Shown here: piece by piece, positions 24,601 to 35,918 of the stretch
Position numbering within the stretch: position 1 is the first letter of the stretch
Layout of the letters: each line of letters starts with the position of its first letter
Assembly: GCF_020536995.1 (NCBI RefSeq)
Contig: NC_068362.1
Location: forward strand, 103,938,376 to 104,002,375
Reading direction: 5' to 3'
DNA from: Dreissena polymorpha
Lineage: Eukaryota > Mollusca > Bivalvia > Myida > Dreissenidae
DNA: 64,000 bases
Made by a program: the position numbers and the translations under genes
The notes under the pieces: generated by a model
The model's input: only the letters and a program-made list of their open reading frames with translations
What the model was told of the DNA's origin: nothing
Database searches by the model: none

Positions 24601-26055
24601 CTGGTAGAGGGAGAAATAAGTTACGTACTTATAGATATGTTTAAACAAGATTATATGATTGAGCCATATGTTAAGTCGTTTCTATCTCCTAAGTACAGAT
24701 CTGCTCTAGCTAAATTTCGTTGCGGGGTTGCTCCCCTTAAGTTAGAAACTGGAAGATACGAAAACATTCCAGAAAATCAGCGTGTCTGTCCGATATGTAA
24801 AGTATCAGGTGAAACTGAAATACATGTTTAATTTGAATGCAATGCCTATCAAGATTTGAGAGTTGTACTAAATAATAAAGCTTATGATGTTGACAATAAC
24901 TTTGTCAATTTTACCAAACAAAAAAAGTTAAATTGGTGCTCTCCAACACTGATTTAGTCAATATTACTGCCAAAACCTGCTATTTAATTTTAAAATCTAG
25001 GAATAATCTGTTGTACAGTTAACTATGTGTATATAGTTCTATAAGGATATATCATGGCTGCATAATAGAAATTATTATTTAGTTAGCATCTAAAATATAG
25101 ATATCTTATACACTTTACTATTAAGTTCCGAGTTAATACTTCTATAATTGTATTCATTTCATATTTATTATTTCGTACATGGTTATATATCATGTGCAGC
25201 AATGACATTTCTGATATATTTAGGTGTAAATCTATCTCTATGCTTGTTATAAGGGAGATAAATCTATAGTGCTTGGTGGCAGCAAACTGTTGCTGTATAA
25301 AGATCTGTGGAGTTACCCCCCCCCCCCCTTTGCAAACAAGAAGTAGCTAATATTGTCAGGTTGATGTATAAATACTTTGTTTATTATTTATTTTATTTTT
25401 TACTGGAGTCTTTTTGTCAATATATATAATTCAGGATATTGATATGGACATATTGAATATTAACTGCTTCTTGTCTTAAAAGAAAAACATTTTATCACTG
25501 TCAATAATGTAATGTTTTTTTATCTGAACACACATTTTTAACTTTAATACAGAAGGTCATTGCCAACCAATCCACCTAGTATCTAATTCTAGCTGGTGTT
25601 TGCTCTTTTAAAATATGTTTTCTTTTTTAATATGCGTTATTTATGTATGTGTATTATTTTTATGGCAATTGTTTAATCAAAGGTGGCAATCGCAATCTGG
25701 TTTTTATGATATGTCATAGAAATCAACGCTTTTAATATGATAGGAATAGTTATTTGTCAATTTGTTACATATTTTTTTTAAATGTCTATTACAAATCTGT
25801 AAAGATTGGCCATGCATGTTTATCATATTATATTGTATCTGTATGTATTGTACATGTCACGGATTAGACAATAAACTTGTAAACACGATGTGTATAATGG
25901 AATATAAAAATACTTTCAAAGAACATCAACATTCATTATTTGTTTTATTATACTTGTTTCTTTTTACTGAAGACCACATTGTAAAAAAGAAATTATTTTT
26001 TAATGTGAATTCTTCATTAAATAAAGTTATTATTATTATTATTATTATTAGTGAA
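21690..26055 (+). mobile_element. LINE inside the inverted-repeat element
   Basis: Plus-strand frames give an APE-type endonuclease ('NSHDVIGISETHLTDKN' near 21,740-21,790, 'LIICGDFNSRIGG' near 22,110). The RT fingers follow ('AELGKACGIDTIPVDIL', ~23,090), then 'FFAFIDFKKAYD'-type text near 23,490-23,530. Next are 'CGLRQGCSLSPLLFNMFVND' (~23,680) and the catalytic 'FLYADDIVLIAENEEDL' (~23,800). The thumb reads 'TCLGLLLDEFLDFNVTAK', and a zinc-like tail reads 'CPICKVSGETEIH' (24,790). The catalytic YADD is intact, but the frame is interrupted several times, so the copy is dead. The 5' end looks truncated within the endonuclease. The 3' UTR (24,830-26,025) ends in 'aataaagttattattatta', a TTA-repeat tail. 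The clade was not determined. Confidence 0.9.
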
Positions 26056-27550
26056 ATCAATTTCAACGGAACTTGCATATATATATATATATACTATTGA
26101 GATTAGAAGCAAAATAAGCATGCGAAATTTGCATTCCACGTACACAAAGATGCCATGTCGTGTTCCATGTCATTTGGATAGCTTGAAAAGCATAGAAATT
26201 GAACAATGTCCCTTCTTCTTATTTAATCACTTGATTTAAAGAGATTCGAGTCGAAGCTGCACTTGCCTCGCTGACTCATGTATTTGTTACCATATAAGAG
26301 GTTTCGAATATTATTTGAGGCATTACTGATCTGATTCATTATATATTATATCAGAAAGATTGCATCGAATGGTACACACATATTTATGGGCATATCGACG
26401 GCTAGTATAGCATTTTACTTTCCGAAATATATTTACACATTTAAAAGAACACATTTAATGATGTCTCAATACACAGACATAGATATTAAAAATCTTCTGT
26501 AAATAATGTATTTTAATAACAATAAAAAAATTCTCCTTGACCCTTTTCGCCGGCGCGGGAAAATTGAAGTAGTAGTAAAATATTAATAACGAGTGAATTG
26601 AACAGTACCCCGCTATGCGCATGCTCACAGACGATAAACGACAGTCACTATTAACGGTATTTTAGCATAGAAAGCTTGCGAGTTCTATATGGAATGACTT
26701 TGAACCCTATTGAAACCTTGGTTGGAATAATATTTGTGGACTTTTAACTAGTTTTCTTTCCGATTGCATCAATTACGTATTATTCCATCCGATTTTATGT
26801 TAATAAAATTTGGAATTTTTGTAATTTTAAATATTTGATACTTCATTATATTGGGAAATTCCGTCGATTCGCTCCTTTAAACTGGTGGCAAATAGTTCTA
26901 GAGCCGGGGCTTGGGCACATAGTATTGGCTTTATTTCGCTACGTGGTAAGACCAGACTGATAGAGGCTTTCGTATGAAAATGCTTATTTATTTTCAACAT
27001 TTGAATACAGTTTTATAAAATATATATGCTTTTGTTTAAAATTAAATTAAATAAATCTCGAAATATTTTACAAGAGTTTTCATTTTACATAGATCTTTAC
27101 ATAAAGACATCTTGCAGTTTGGTCATTATCCATCAACTTCCTAATGTTAGTTTGGAATTATCCATACACTAGTTAGGTCATTATCCAATTTGTATATTCT
27201 TGTCCCAAACAAATACGAATATATTGTGTTTTCGAGCATTTACGCCAATCCATTATTTTACATACATATATGAAAGGTTAATACATAAGTGCAAGCATTA
27301 AAACATTTAAAACATTCGATTATAATTGTTTTTGGCCTAAAACTTTCGACAATTTTATTTACTTTTTCCAGATTTTCAAACATATTCATTTTATTTCGAC
27401 GTAATTGTTTTAAATTGATATGGGTTTATTAGCGCATTGTATCCGGCAAATAACATTTTATAAAAAAGAAACGTTTATTATGTCACAACTTACCTCAAAT
27501 AAACGTAATCTTAGAAATAAATGACTGGAGTCTTTATTTCTGTCACCATT
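26056..27550. other. right interior of the inverted-repeat element
   Basis: AT-rich, non-coding, with a short TA run at 26,077-26,092 and the inverted subterminal motifs at 27,115-27,190. No transposase frame is present. Confidence 0.6.
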
Positions 27551-27605
27551 TTTTCTTCAGTTTGAATTATCCTACTGGATATGGATTATCGACGTACAGG
27601 GGGTG

Positions 27606-28640
27606 TGATGAGATTATTTTGTTCAGCGTTGTGTTTCGTATATCATGTTTTTAATATGTCCGTCGTCAACAGTTTCCATGATCGCTGAGCAGACTGTAAG
27701 CTTTGGTTTTCTTAGTTATTTAGTAGTGAATTCGTTTTACGTGAAAAATATGTTTCCATAGTTAATTGTAGAAACACTTTTGTTATTTTAGTTCCTTTTT
27801 TTAAAGAGTTCATTATCTCCTTTGATTTTAGGCCATTTGGCGCTCACACATTCGTTTAATTCCCTGTATCCTGTCAGTTTCTGCAAGATTTTGATGCATT
27901 TCATTGGGGGCGACGTTGAAGATAAACGTTTTGGGGGACTTTATTGAAGAGTTGTTCTTTTGTTGAAATCTCACTGCCGAAACCATTGTTGTCAGAGGGT
28001 TCTTTAATCTGGGAGAATCGGGTTTTCTCAAAAGTTGAATAACATATCTTTGTACACCAATTTTCGGAAAAACACATTTTTACTAAAACATTGATAATAA
28101 GCTTGCAAAATCTGAAATAAAGAAATGACATAAACAAATTTCCTAAAAAAGTATCCCTTAATTTTATATTTAGTGTAAAATAACCTTCCAAACTGCGGTA
28201 CATCGCTTCCGTTCAAAATGATTTGTAATTCATTCAATTATAGTCATGCGGTAATTTTTCATAAAATAAGCAAACATGATTTTACAAAAATTATAAATTA
28301 AAACAAAAATAAGTTTGTGAAACACTATGTCCCCCCCCCCATATAAGTGACCTTTGACCTTGAAGAATGACTTTGACCTTAACCTTTTACCACTCAAAAT
28401 GTACAGCTCTATGAGATACACATGCATGCCAAATATCAAGTTGCTATCTTCAATATTGCAAAAGTTATGGCCAATGTTAAAGTTTGACGCCAACCAACAA
28501 ACAAACCAAAGAACCAACAAACAGACAGGGCAATAAAAATATGTCCCCCAGTATATATTGAACCAAAGAGACTAATAAATCTATTTTTATACGTTACGTG
28601 TCTGGTACACATATGTATATGTGAATATATTTTGACGTTT
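27606..28640 (+). repeat. copy B, right part, of the duplicated non-coding block
   Basis: Resumes the alignment interrupted at 21,178 and matches 30,452-31,590: 'gtatatcatgtttttaatat', 'gtccgtcgtca', 'tttctgcaagattttgatgc', 'tctcactgccgaaacca', 'gggagaatcgggttttctc', 'caaactgcggta' and 'tcgcttccgttcaaaatga'. Minus-strand frames at 27,828-28,520 have partly matching frames in the other copy (30,655-30,943), for example 'RKPDS.RLKN..TTMVSAVRF' and 'IFNVAPNEMHQNLAET'. This raises the possibility of an old coding remnant. Confidence 0.88.
28320..28550 (+). repeat. single 'gacctttgacctt' repeat copy
   Basis: Begins after a C-run at 28,331 and contains 'gtgacctttgaccttgaag', 'caccactcaaaatg'-like text, 'gagatacacatgcatgccaa' and a tail of 'aaccaacaaacaaacca'. 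The same repeat with the same tail is at 31,195-31,410, at the equivalent place in copy C, so it predates the block duplication. Confidence 0.88.
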
Positions 28641-29140
28641 ATTTAACGTTTCCACGAGAATGGCAGAAACGATGGTACAAAATAAACGATACTTACTAAC
28701 ATGTCATAACATTTCGGGTAGGAATTAAAAATCGGACGTTGTTTGATCAAGGAGAGCGATTGATTATTATATTTAGAAGATAAACAACGAATGTATGGAC
28801 GAAAAATCAGTAAACACACGTTGAATTTTGTCAACATATGATATGCAGATATTTATCATTTTTAAGCAAGGGAGAAAAGTCATTATAACTGTTCTATGCT
28901 AATGTGGTATTATTATTACTTTGCTAAAAAAAACATTATTCCGGTCCTGCATTACAAATTGAACATCACGGTGTCGAGCTTTGTGACGGCGGAACTGATA
29001 CATAACATGACCTACATACACTACCTCCATCTCGTTAAGGTGAGGAAAGTACACCCACTCTGAAGTGGTTGAAGCAAATTAGGTTTATTTTTTACAAGAA
29101 GCGCAATAGGGTGAAACCCTTTATTTGTAGGTCACCCGAC
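28590..29140 (+). repeat. part x of the dispersed block, second location
   Basis: Partner of 985-1,510. It begins 'gacgtttatttaacgtttcc', which is also repeated at 31,560, so a truncated start of x ends copy C. The partner frames are not conserved. Confidence 0.6.
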
Positions 29141-29543
29141 AACATCATCAAGGTCAAGGTAAGTCCGTCTGTCAGTTAATGTTTTCGCTTATCTGGGACG
29201 TAGGTTGCCCCGCCGCATATAATAGATGTAAAACAAATCACAAGATAAGTCAAGTCGGATCCGTAAGTTAGTTTACTATTGCGTTAGACAAGTATACTAA
29301 ATCATCCGTTTGAGTATAAAAAGAGGCGTATAAATTATTTGAAATGATCAATATGTGTTATAAACGCTTTCTAAGTTAGATTTAATAACATGTCAATATA
29401 AATACCTAGTTAAAGTGTTACTATGTTAACTGACAGCATAGTCAACACTTAAAAAGAGAATGATGGCTGCAAAACCACAAAATTAGGGATGTCTCGTATA
29501 TTCATTTCTATATTAAGAACAATTCTTACAGAAATTCCTTTAA

Positions 29544-29610
29544 GCAAACAGCGTAGACCCAGATGAGACGCCGCATCATGCGGCGTCTCATATGGGTTTA
29601 CGCTGTTTGC
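29544..29610. repeat. 67-bp near-perfect palindrome
   Basis: Two 33-bp arms starting 'gcaaacagcgtagacccaga' and ending 'gggtttacgctgtttgc' differ at only two positions and meet at an 'atcat' centre. It folds into one long hairpin with a GC-rich loop end. This type of palindrome is, from memory, a common short element in bivalve genomes. Confidence 0.93.
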
Positions 29611-31194
29611 AATGTCCTTTTTTCAGGACGCTAGGCATGAATGGGTTAACATCATTACAGTTGCAATCGAAGTGTGTACATATGATGTTCGTTGGATCGA
29701 TAGGGTCCTAGCCCTGTGGATTACTTCTTTTTTATAAATAATGATATGTGTCAAATTTCGCATGGCAATTAAAACAATTTAGCAAGGCATTATTAAACAG
29801 TTGCATAACATCGGTATTCACACATAAGAGTCCGTGTGATATGTCGCTCAGCAATCAAACCAATGTAACGAGGCATCATTTAACCCGTTTCAAATTATCA
29901 TAGTTACCGATATGTATAGGCTTTGGTCGCATTTACCGTCCTCCGGTCAGGTGATCGCATCTCTTTAGACTTCATTCGAGGCGTTTTATAAGGGGCGTGT
30001 AATGTCGGTTTTTTTGTTTGTATTCTGTCGCATAAATTTGAATGGAATCGAAATTTTACAAGCAAATCCCCCCCATGATAATCTAATTTGGTGACAATAG
30101 AATATGTAGACATTTTGTTCTGTGTGTGATCAGGAACAGTTAAAGAAATTAATATTTTTACGAGTGGTGTGATAAATTTTCTTTAAACATGATAGAATTA
30201 AATCTTTGATCATTCACCGGAAACAACGAGGGTGATTTTTATTTTTGCTTCGTAAAATAAACAATTATACGCGTACAAAGGCTAAAATACTGTGATAGTG
30301 TGTTCGATTAAAATGAGGCCTTTTTCGATCAATTTTTGTATCAACAACTTTGATGTGATAAAATGTGTCACAATATGTAGTCCTTTATAGTAGAAACACA
30401 TGTCGCTGACACTATGTGATCAGTTTTCAAGCTCACGAAGCTTTTATGGTGAGCTTATGTTGTTCCGCGTTGTGTGTCGTATATCATGTTTTTAATATGT
30501 CCGTCGTCAGCAGTTTCCTTCAAACAAAATCTCCGTGATCGCTAAGCAGATTTTCTGCTTTGGTTTTCTTGGTTATTTAGTATCGAATTTGTTTTACGTG
30601 AACAATGTTTTCCAAAGTTTATTGTAGGAACACTTTTGTTGTTGTTTTTTTAGTTCATTGTTTAAAGAGTTCATTTTCTCCTCCGATTTTAGGCCAGTTA
30701 GCGCTCACATTCGTTGTAATTCCCTGTATCCTATGTGTTTCTGCAAGATTTTGATGCATTTCATTCGGTGCGACATTGAATATGAACGTTTGGTGAAATT
30801 GTATTGCAGAGATGTGCTTTTGTCGAAATCTCACTGCCGAAACCATGGTTGTCGGAGAATTCTTTAATCTGAGAGAATCGGGTTTTCTCGAAAGTTGCAT
30901 AACATATCTGTTTATACCAATTTTCGGAAAAATACATTTTCACAAAAAAATTGATAATAAGCTTGCAAAAATCTGAAATAAAGAAATGACATGAATAAAT
31001 TTCCTAAAAAACTTATCCCTTAATTTTATATTAAGTGTAAAATACTGCGAAAATACTTCCAAACTGCGGTAAATCGCTTCCGTTCAAAATGATTTGTAAT
31101 TCATTCAATTATTGTCATGCGGTCATTTTTCATTAAATAAGCAAACATGATTTGACAAAAATTATAAATTAAAAAAGATGTGTTTGTGAAACAC

Positions 31195-31410
31195 TATGTC
31201 CCCCATATAGTTGACCTTTGAAGGATGACCTTGACCTTTCACCACTCAAAATGTGCAGCTCCATGAGATACACATGCATGCCAAATATCAGGTTGCTATC
31301 TTTAATATTGCAAAAGTTATGACCAATGTTTAAGTTTGACGCAAACCTACAAACCAACAAACAAACCAGCAAACCAACAAACACAAACAGACAGGGCAAC
31401 AAAAATATGT
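31195..31410 (+). repeat. single 'gacctttgacctt' repeat copy
   Basis: Same unit as 28,320-28,550, with 'caccactcaaaatgtgcagc', 'gagatacacatgcatgccaa' and the 'aaaccaacaaac' tail. It is slightly shortened at the start. Confidence 0.88.
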
Positions 31411-31416
31411 CCCCCA

Positions 31417-31484
<68 letters not shown>
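31417..31484. repeat. TA dinucleotide microsatellite
   Basis: About 34 uninterrupted TA units, absent at the equivalent position in copy B, which reads 'cagtatatattgaacc'. It therefore expanded after the duplication. The YIYI frames here are artefacts. Confidence 0.97.
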
Positions 31485-31487
<3 letters not shown>

Positions 31488-31679
31488 GCAAAGAGACTAA
31501 TAAATCTTTTTTTAAACGCTAAGTTTCTGGTACACATATGTAAATGTCAATATATTGTGACGTTTATTTAACGTTTCCAAGAGAATGGCAGAAACGGTTC
31601 TAAAATATGGACCATTAAGTGACAGTAGCAATATGTATTACTATAGTGAACACTGTTGAAAACGAGATGAAACGTGTCA

Positions 31680-31895
31680 CTGCGTATTAACGATCGTAAC
31701 CAGCGGTGGTCTACGATATAACAAAAATGGTAAGTAAGAATTAGATCGCTTTAATACGGATACAAATTGTAATAACCTGCCAGTTGACAATTTGAGAATT
31801 GTCCGAATTATAATAGAATACTTGCATTTAAGTAATTAGTTACTTACAATTGGTGAATGTTCTAATACCTTCTATGATTTGATATTTTGTAGCAA
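31680..31895 (+). repeat. part y of the dispersed block, second location
   Basis: Partner of 1,740-1,965 (see that entry). Confidence 0.6.
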
Positions 31896-32052
31896 TGATT
31901 TTGATGCCATCATTTGTGAATAAACTGTTAACCTTTTCAAACAACGCATCGCGAAGTCAGCATACGCTAAGCTGTCATTATGCAACGAAAACCACGAGCA
32001 TTGTACAGGGATACGTATACACATCAATGCACATCATTAATATTTTTTTTTT

Positions 32053-32323
<271 letters not shown>

Positions 32324-32329
32324 TTCATG

Positions 32330-33640
32330 GGTTTACCACGTGACGATACTGATCAATCTACTTGCGTTATTTATAGTTAACTGGTAGTTACCTGGTACCT
32401 GTATCCATTAAAATTTTATTACCGAATATATGAAAATATGAAAACTTAACAACTTTTTCAAGTAATGTAATATATCAGTCGTGATAATTTAATCAATATA
32501 AACTAATAATTGTAAAAAAAATACGGTATGTTAGAACTTTTTTTTTTCGTCGTTTGTGGTTGACGGTCCCTTTAAGTGTGAAAACATGTTTTGTTGCGTC
32601 TGCATTGCGTCTTGATAATCCATTTATTTCTGTTCGATTAGATTAAAACTCTCTTTAATTCAACATCCTATCACTGTTGAATACTGTGTTTTATAGTATA
32701 TCGAGAACTTGTCACTTGATTGTTTGTTTACGCGCAAAAAAAGACCAGACTTGTGTACATAACCGGAAGTAAAAATGTATCTTAATTTGCTTTGCTACAT
32801 CCCTTTTAATCAATATGGACGTCGACTGTCGTCGCGATCCATTGTTTACATGCTGTGACGTCACTTCGTTATTGTCATCTTTAAACGGATAAACCGATAT
32901 AGTCAGCGGTAGAATGAAATTATTTCTTAACACGCATATTTTTTTTAATTAAATACCTGCTTTATGTTCCCAAAATACAAGTTGTGTCAATCGGTAAAAT
33001 ACAACTGCACATAAATAATTCCCGCATTTTGCTACCCGCTAGTATTTCGATTCCGTATTACCATACTAACCGGACTACTTTTAATGACGTCACTTTGAAT
33101 GCAGAAAATTATAAGACCATTCTTGGTTAATTATGAACGCTTAAACTCATTTTTTTAACTTAAATGATTCAAATTTGTATATAATTAAAGGTATATTACG
33201 AAAGCCAATTGTTACAACTGTTTGTATCAGTCTCGTGGCTTGAGCTATTTCGTGTCACACTTTAGGCTCCGCCTCTCGTCAGATACAGCATCACACAAGC
33301 TACTCGACTCGTACAAACACATGGAACAATTGACTAGCGTAATATTCCGTATGTATTTTTAAAGTCAGGTTTAAAAGTGACAACGTTAACGTTGTATTTA
33401 CATCAAACACTAGAAGCAACGATTGAATGGATGCAAATTAACAAAATACGTGCAGATCTACTTGCGTAGGGTTCCTACTCAAGTAGATCGACCCGCAGTT
33501 TGTTAAATGGAGGTCTAAAATGCATAGTTATAACTGGAGCAATTTCACTGGCATATTCATTCCAAAATTGGGTACGTTTGTTGACCGAGCTTTTTTAGGG
33601 TATATGTTTCAGCACAACATGTCAAAGAGCTGTGGGAGCC
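32330..33640. other. unassigned DNA with one small hairpin
   Basis: No supported gene. At 33,455-33,489 a perfect 10-bp inverted repeat ('gatctacttg' and 'caagtagatc') flanks a short loop. The rest is AT-rich. Confidence 0.5.
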
Positions 33641-33780
33641 TTGTTCTGTGAAATCTGGGTAACATGAATGTGCGTAAAGTGTCGTCAAAGATTGGCCTGT
33701 GCACTTCGCCTCGTTCTGTGAAATCTGGGTACATGAATGTGCGTAGTGTCGTCAAAGATTGGCCTGTGCACTTCGCACCT
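33641..33780 (+). repeat. ~70-bp tandem duplication
   Basis: Two adjacent copies, each with 'gttctgtgaaatctgggta', 'catgaatgtgcgta' and 'gtcgtcaaagattggcctgt', ending 'gcacttcgc', differ by a few small indels. The duplication looks recent. Confidence 0.95.
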
Positions 33781-33859
33781 TGGAAATCTGCAGTCACGTG
33801 ATATGATTATCAAATCGGAATACATCGTTTACATGAAAAATACGCTCACAAAAGATCTC

Positions 33860-34145
33860 CCGTTATTGAACAACGATATTACGTTACTGATCACTTATCA
33901 TACGTTATTGGCCACTGATCTTACGTTACTGATCATTGATTTTACGTTATTGACCAGTGTTTTAACGTTTCTGACCACTTATCTTACGTTATTGAACAAT
34001 AATCTTACGTTATTGACCAACAATCTCACTGCAACTGTTTAACGTGATTGATCAATGATTTTATGTTATGGTCCAATGATTTTTCGTTATTGACGAATAA
34101 TCTTACTACAACTGTATTACATTATCGACCAACGATCTCACGTTA
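33860..34145 (+). repeat. 24-bp minisatellite, about 11 units
   Basis: Imperfect units of 'ttacgttattgaccaatgat' plus about four bases run in tandem. Because 24 is a multiple of three, one frame reads as an eight-residue repeat (L-T-L-L-x-N-x-x). I treat this as a by-product of the repeat, because no gene surrounds it. Confidence 0.85.
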
Positions 34146-34804
34146 TGGTCCAATCATATGGTAAGCATGCATTTGCTTGCATTTTCCGATTGTCTACCCG
34201 CCTTGCTACGCCTGGGCACTTCAATAATCTGCGATCTGCTTATAACTATCTTCAACAAATTAGTAGCCTATGGGACACGCACCCAGAAATGTATCGAGCG
34301 TTCGTTGATGGTTTTCACGTTTTTCGTGGGATCAATCAGTGCTGGGCTCAACTTGGGCTGGGCTAAGCAGTGAGCTTGTCATTGAGCAAACATTGAAGAG
34401 GTCTTTTCAGAGCAATGGTGGTTTAACTCGCGGCAGTGGGATGACAGAGGAAATGCAAAACCGTTGGACCCTATCTGCACCTGTAACATCTGGGAACAAT
34501 AGTGCGATGCAGGATTTTACAGACCTGGCCTATACTAAAAGGCCACAACACAATTAAGTCAACTGAGGCGCGCATCAAAAGAGATGGTTCTGATCGCGAT
34601 TACATGCAGACAAAGGTTACAACCTTCTCACCCTACACAGCTGATCCTACGCTGAGAAACATTGTCAATGGGATAATTGCTGGGTCAGATGTGAATGTTC
34701 ATGCATTTTATGATGTTGGAAACAAGATCATAATAGATATCATAGGAAAGTCGGCCTTTAAGTATCAATTCAAGAGAAAAAACAGAGCAAAACTCTTAAT
34801 CTGA
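34145..34804 (+). pseudogene. Academ-like transposase family remnant, copy 1, central part
   Basis: Three overlapping plus frames continue one another in sequence order, with frame changes near 34,350 and 34,540. Blocks read 'ATPGHFNNLRSAYNYLQQI', 'DGFHVFRGINQCW', 'LSSELVIEQTLKRSFQSNGG', 'LTRGSGMTEEMQNRWTLSAP', 'TEARIKRDGSDRDYMQTKV' and 'DPTLRNIVNGIIAGSDVNVH'. I recall these blocks from a large, mostly unnamed metazoan multicopy family, common in molluscs and cnidarians. Its longer members add an XPG-like nuclease region and a cysteine-rich end, as Academ transposons do. That assignment is from memory. The 5' half is missing here. The related minus-strand copy is at 39,523-42,052. Confidence 0.6.
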
Positions 34805-35520
34805 TCATATCGTATTTTACCATACTTAAGAATAATTGTGTCGGTCGAGTCCACTCCACCTTTAAATTATACGAGACCGGTTTTTTGTTAGTTTAAATTT
34901 GTTGTTAGTTTAAATTTGATTGGTTAATAACTTGTGTAGGTATCCTCGAGGAGTTATCCTTGAGGAGTGTAGTGATGTCTAAATCACATTGACCACGGAG
35001 TTCAGAACGGGAAGACGCATTATTCAGGCATTTATTTCACGTACAGAATTCGTTAGTTTTTATCTTCTTTCTTAAACAGGTATGTTCAAGAATTTGTCTA
35101 CTTGCTCGGACCATTTGTCACGTATTTCGTATATGTGTAATTCTCTTATCCTTCGACCTAAAGTAGAAGTGTTCGAACTTTGTTATAGTTGCTATTTTAA
35201 CATTTTATCACTATTCTTTGTTTGCACTGTATCACGTAATCCTCTTACAGTTTCATCAACCGGACATGATTTTGTGAGTGAAAAGATAGTATTCAGAACC
35301 ACATTTTGGTAAGTGAGTAATGTAAATTTTGCCATTAGATTTAACTAGCATTCATGTTTTATCTAGTCGTGTATTATGCATTTTATTACATAATGCATTA
35401 TCTTTATTTCAAGATTGCGGAATCTCTTCCTTCAAGATGAACTTTAGGTATCAGTTCATAAAGTATATTGTATATTGGTGAACTAATTTAATATCTAAAA
35501 ATACATATATAGTCTTTGTC
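34805..35520. other. DNA between the two parts of the Academ-like remnant
   Basis: The family's nuclease-like region would be expected here but cannot be recognised. A 16-bp unit 'ttgttagtttaaattt' is duplicated in tandem at about 34,885-34,920. A 76-codon plus frame (35,082-35,312) is unrecognised. Confidence 0.45.
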
Positions 35521-35918
35521 AATCCTGAGCGACTTCACCCAATATTACATGAAACAGTATTATATAGCCAACGCGTATACTATCAAAACATGGTGTGGAT
35601 GAGGATGGCACATAATATGAAACCGACTGAATGGGGATGAATGATGAAAAATGAATCATGACCCAAAACAATGCTGCACCTGCAGAACTATTGAAAATCA
35701 TCAATTGTAACTGTTATGTAGGATGTAAATCCTCTCGTTGCAGCTGCATACGCTATGGACTCCACTGCACTGCTGTATATGGCCCGTGCCAAACTGAGAA
35801 GAGTGACAATACAAACAATTCACAGGAGGTCTGTATTGAGGCCGAGGAGGACGACACCGACAGTTTAATTAATTATCTGATAAAAAAATATGGACAAAGG
35901 GGATTGTGTATCAGGTGA
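35521..35918 (+). pseudogene. Academ-like remnant, copy 1, C-terminal cysteine module
   Basis: Translated blocks 'SQRVYYQNMVWMRMAHNMKP' and 'PTEWGW' are followed, after a frame break, by 'AAPAELLKIINCNCYVGCKS' and 'RCSCIRYGLHCTAVYGPC'. The last two form the C-x-C...C-x-C...C cysteine module that closes this family. One cysteine present in the other copy (the A-C-G position) is changed here. The tail beyond is acidic and ends at 35,918. The order and spacing match the C-terminus of copy 2 at 39,700-39,523. Confidence 0.65.

Larger units (their letters stand above)
21179..27605. mobile_element. 6.4-kb element with terminal inverted repeats, probably a non-autonomous DNA transposon
   Basis: The ends are inverted copies: 'caccccctgtacgtcgataa' at 21,179 and its complement ending at 27,605. 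The first 24 bases match exactly and similarity continues for ~50 bp. A subterminal motif, GGATAAT(N)2-4CAAACTG, recurs within the first and last ~500 bp (about 21,212, 21,605, 21,637 and 21,659; inverted at about 27,115, 27,149, 27,171 and 27,559). Motifs on the two sides point inward, as transposase binding sites often do. Copy C of the surrounding block is uninterrupted at the equivalent point (about 30,451), which marks an empty site. No transposase is visible. Most of the interior is a LINE, leaving ~2.1 kb of element proper. The superfamily is unknown and the target duplication is blurred. Confidence 0.8.
29645..31600 (+). repeat. copy C, uninterrupted, of the duplicated non-coding block
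   Basis: Matches copy B on both sides of the 6.4-kb insertion and shows the pre-insertion state at about 30,451 ('tttatggtgagcttatgttg'). It contains its own 'gacctttgacctt' unit at 31,205 and a long TA run. Small minus frames at 30,655-30,943 parallel those in copy B. No complete gene is visible. Confidence 0.88.

Noticed and set aside
33860-34145. Possible CRISPR-like array
   Set aside because: Units are contiguous and degenerate without unique spacers, and the genome is eukaryotic. It is a minisatellite.
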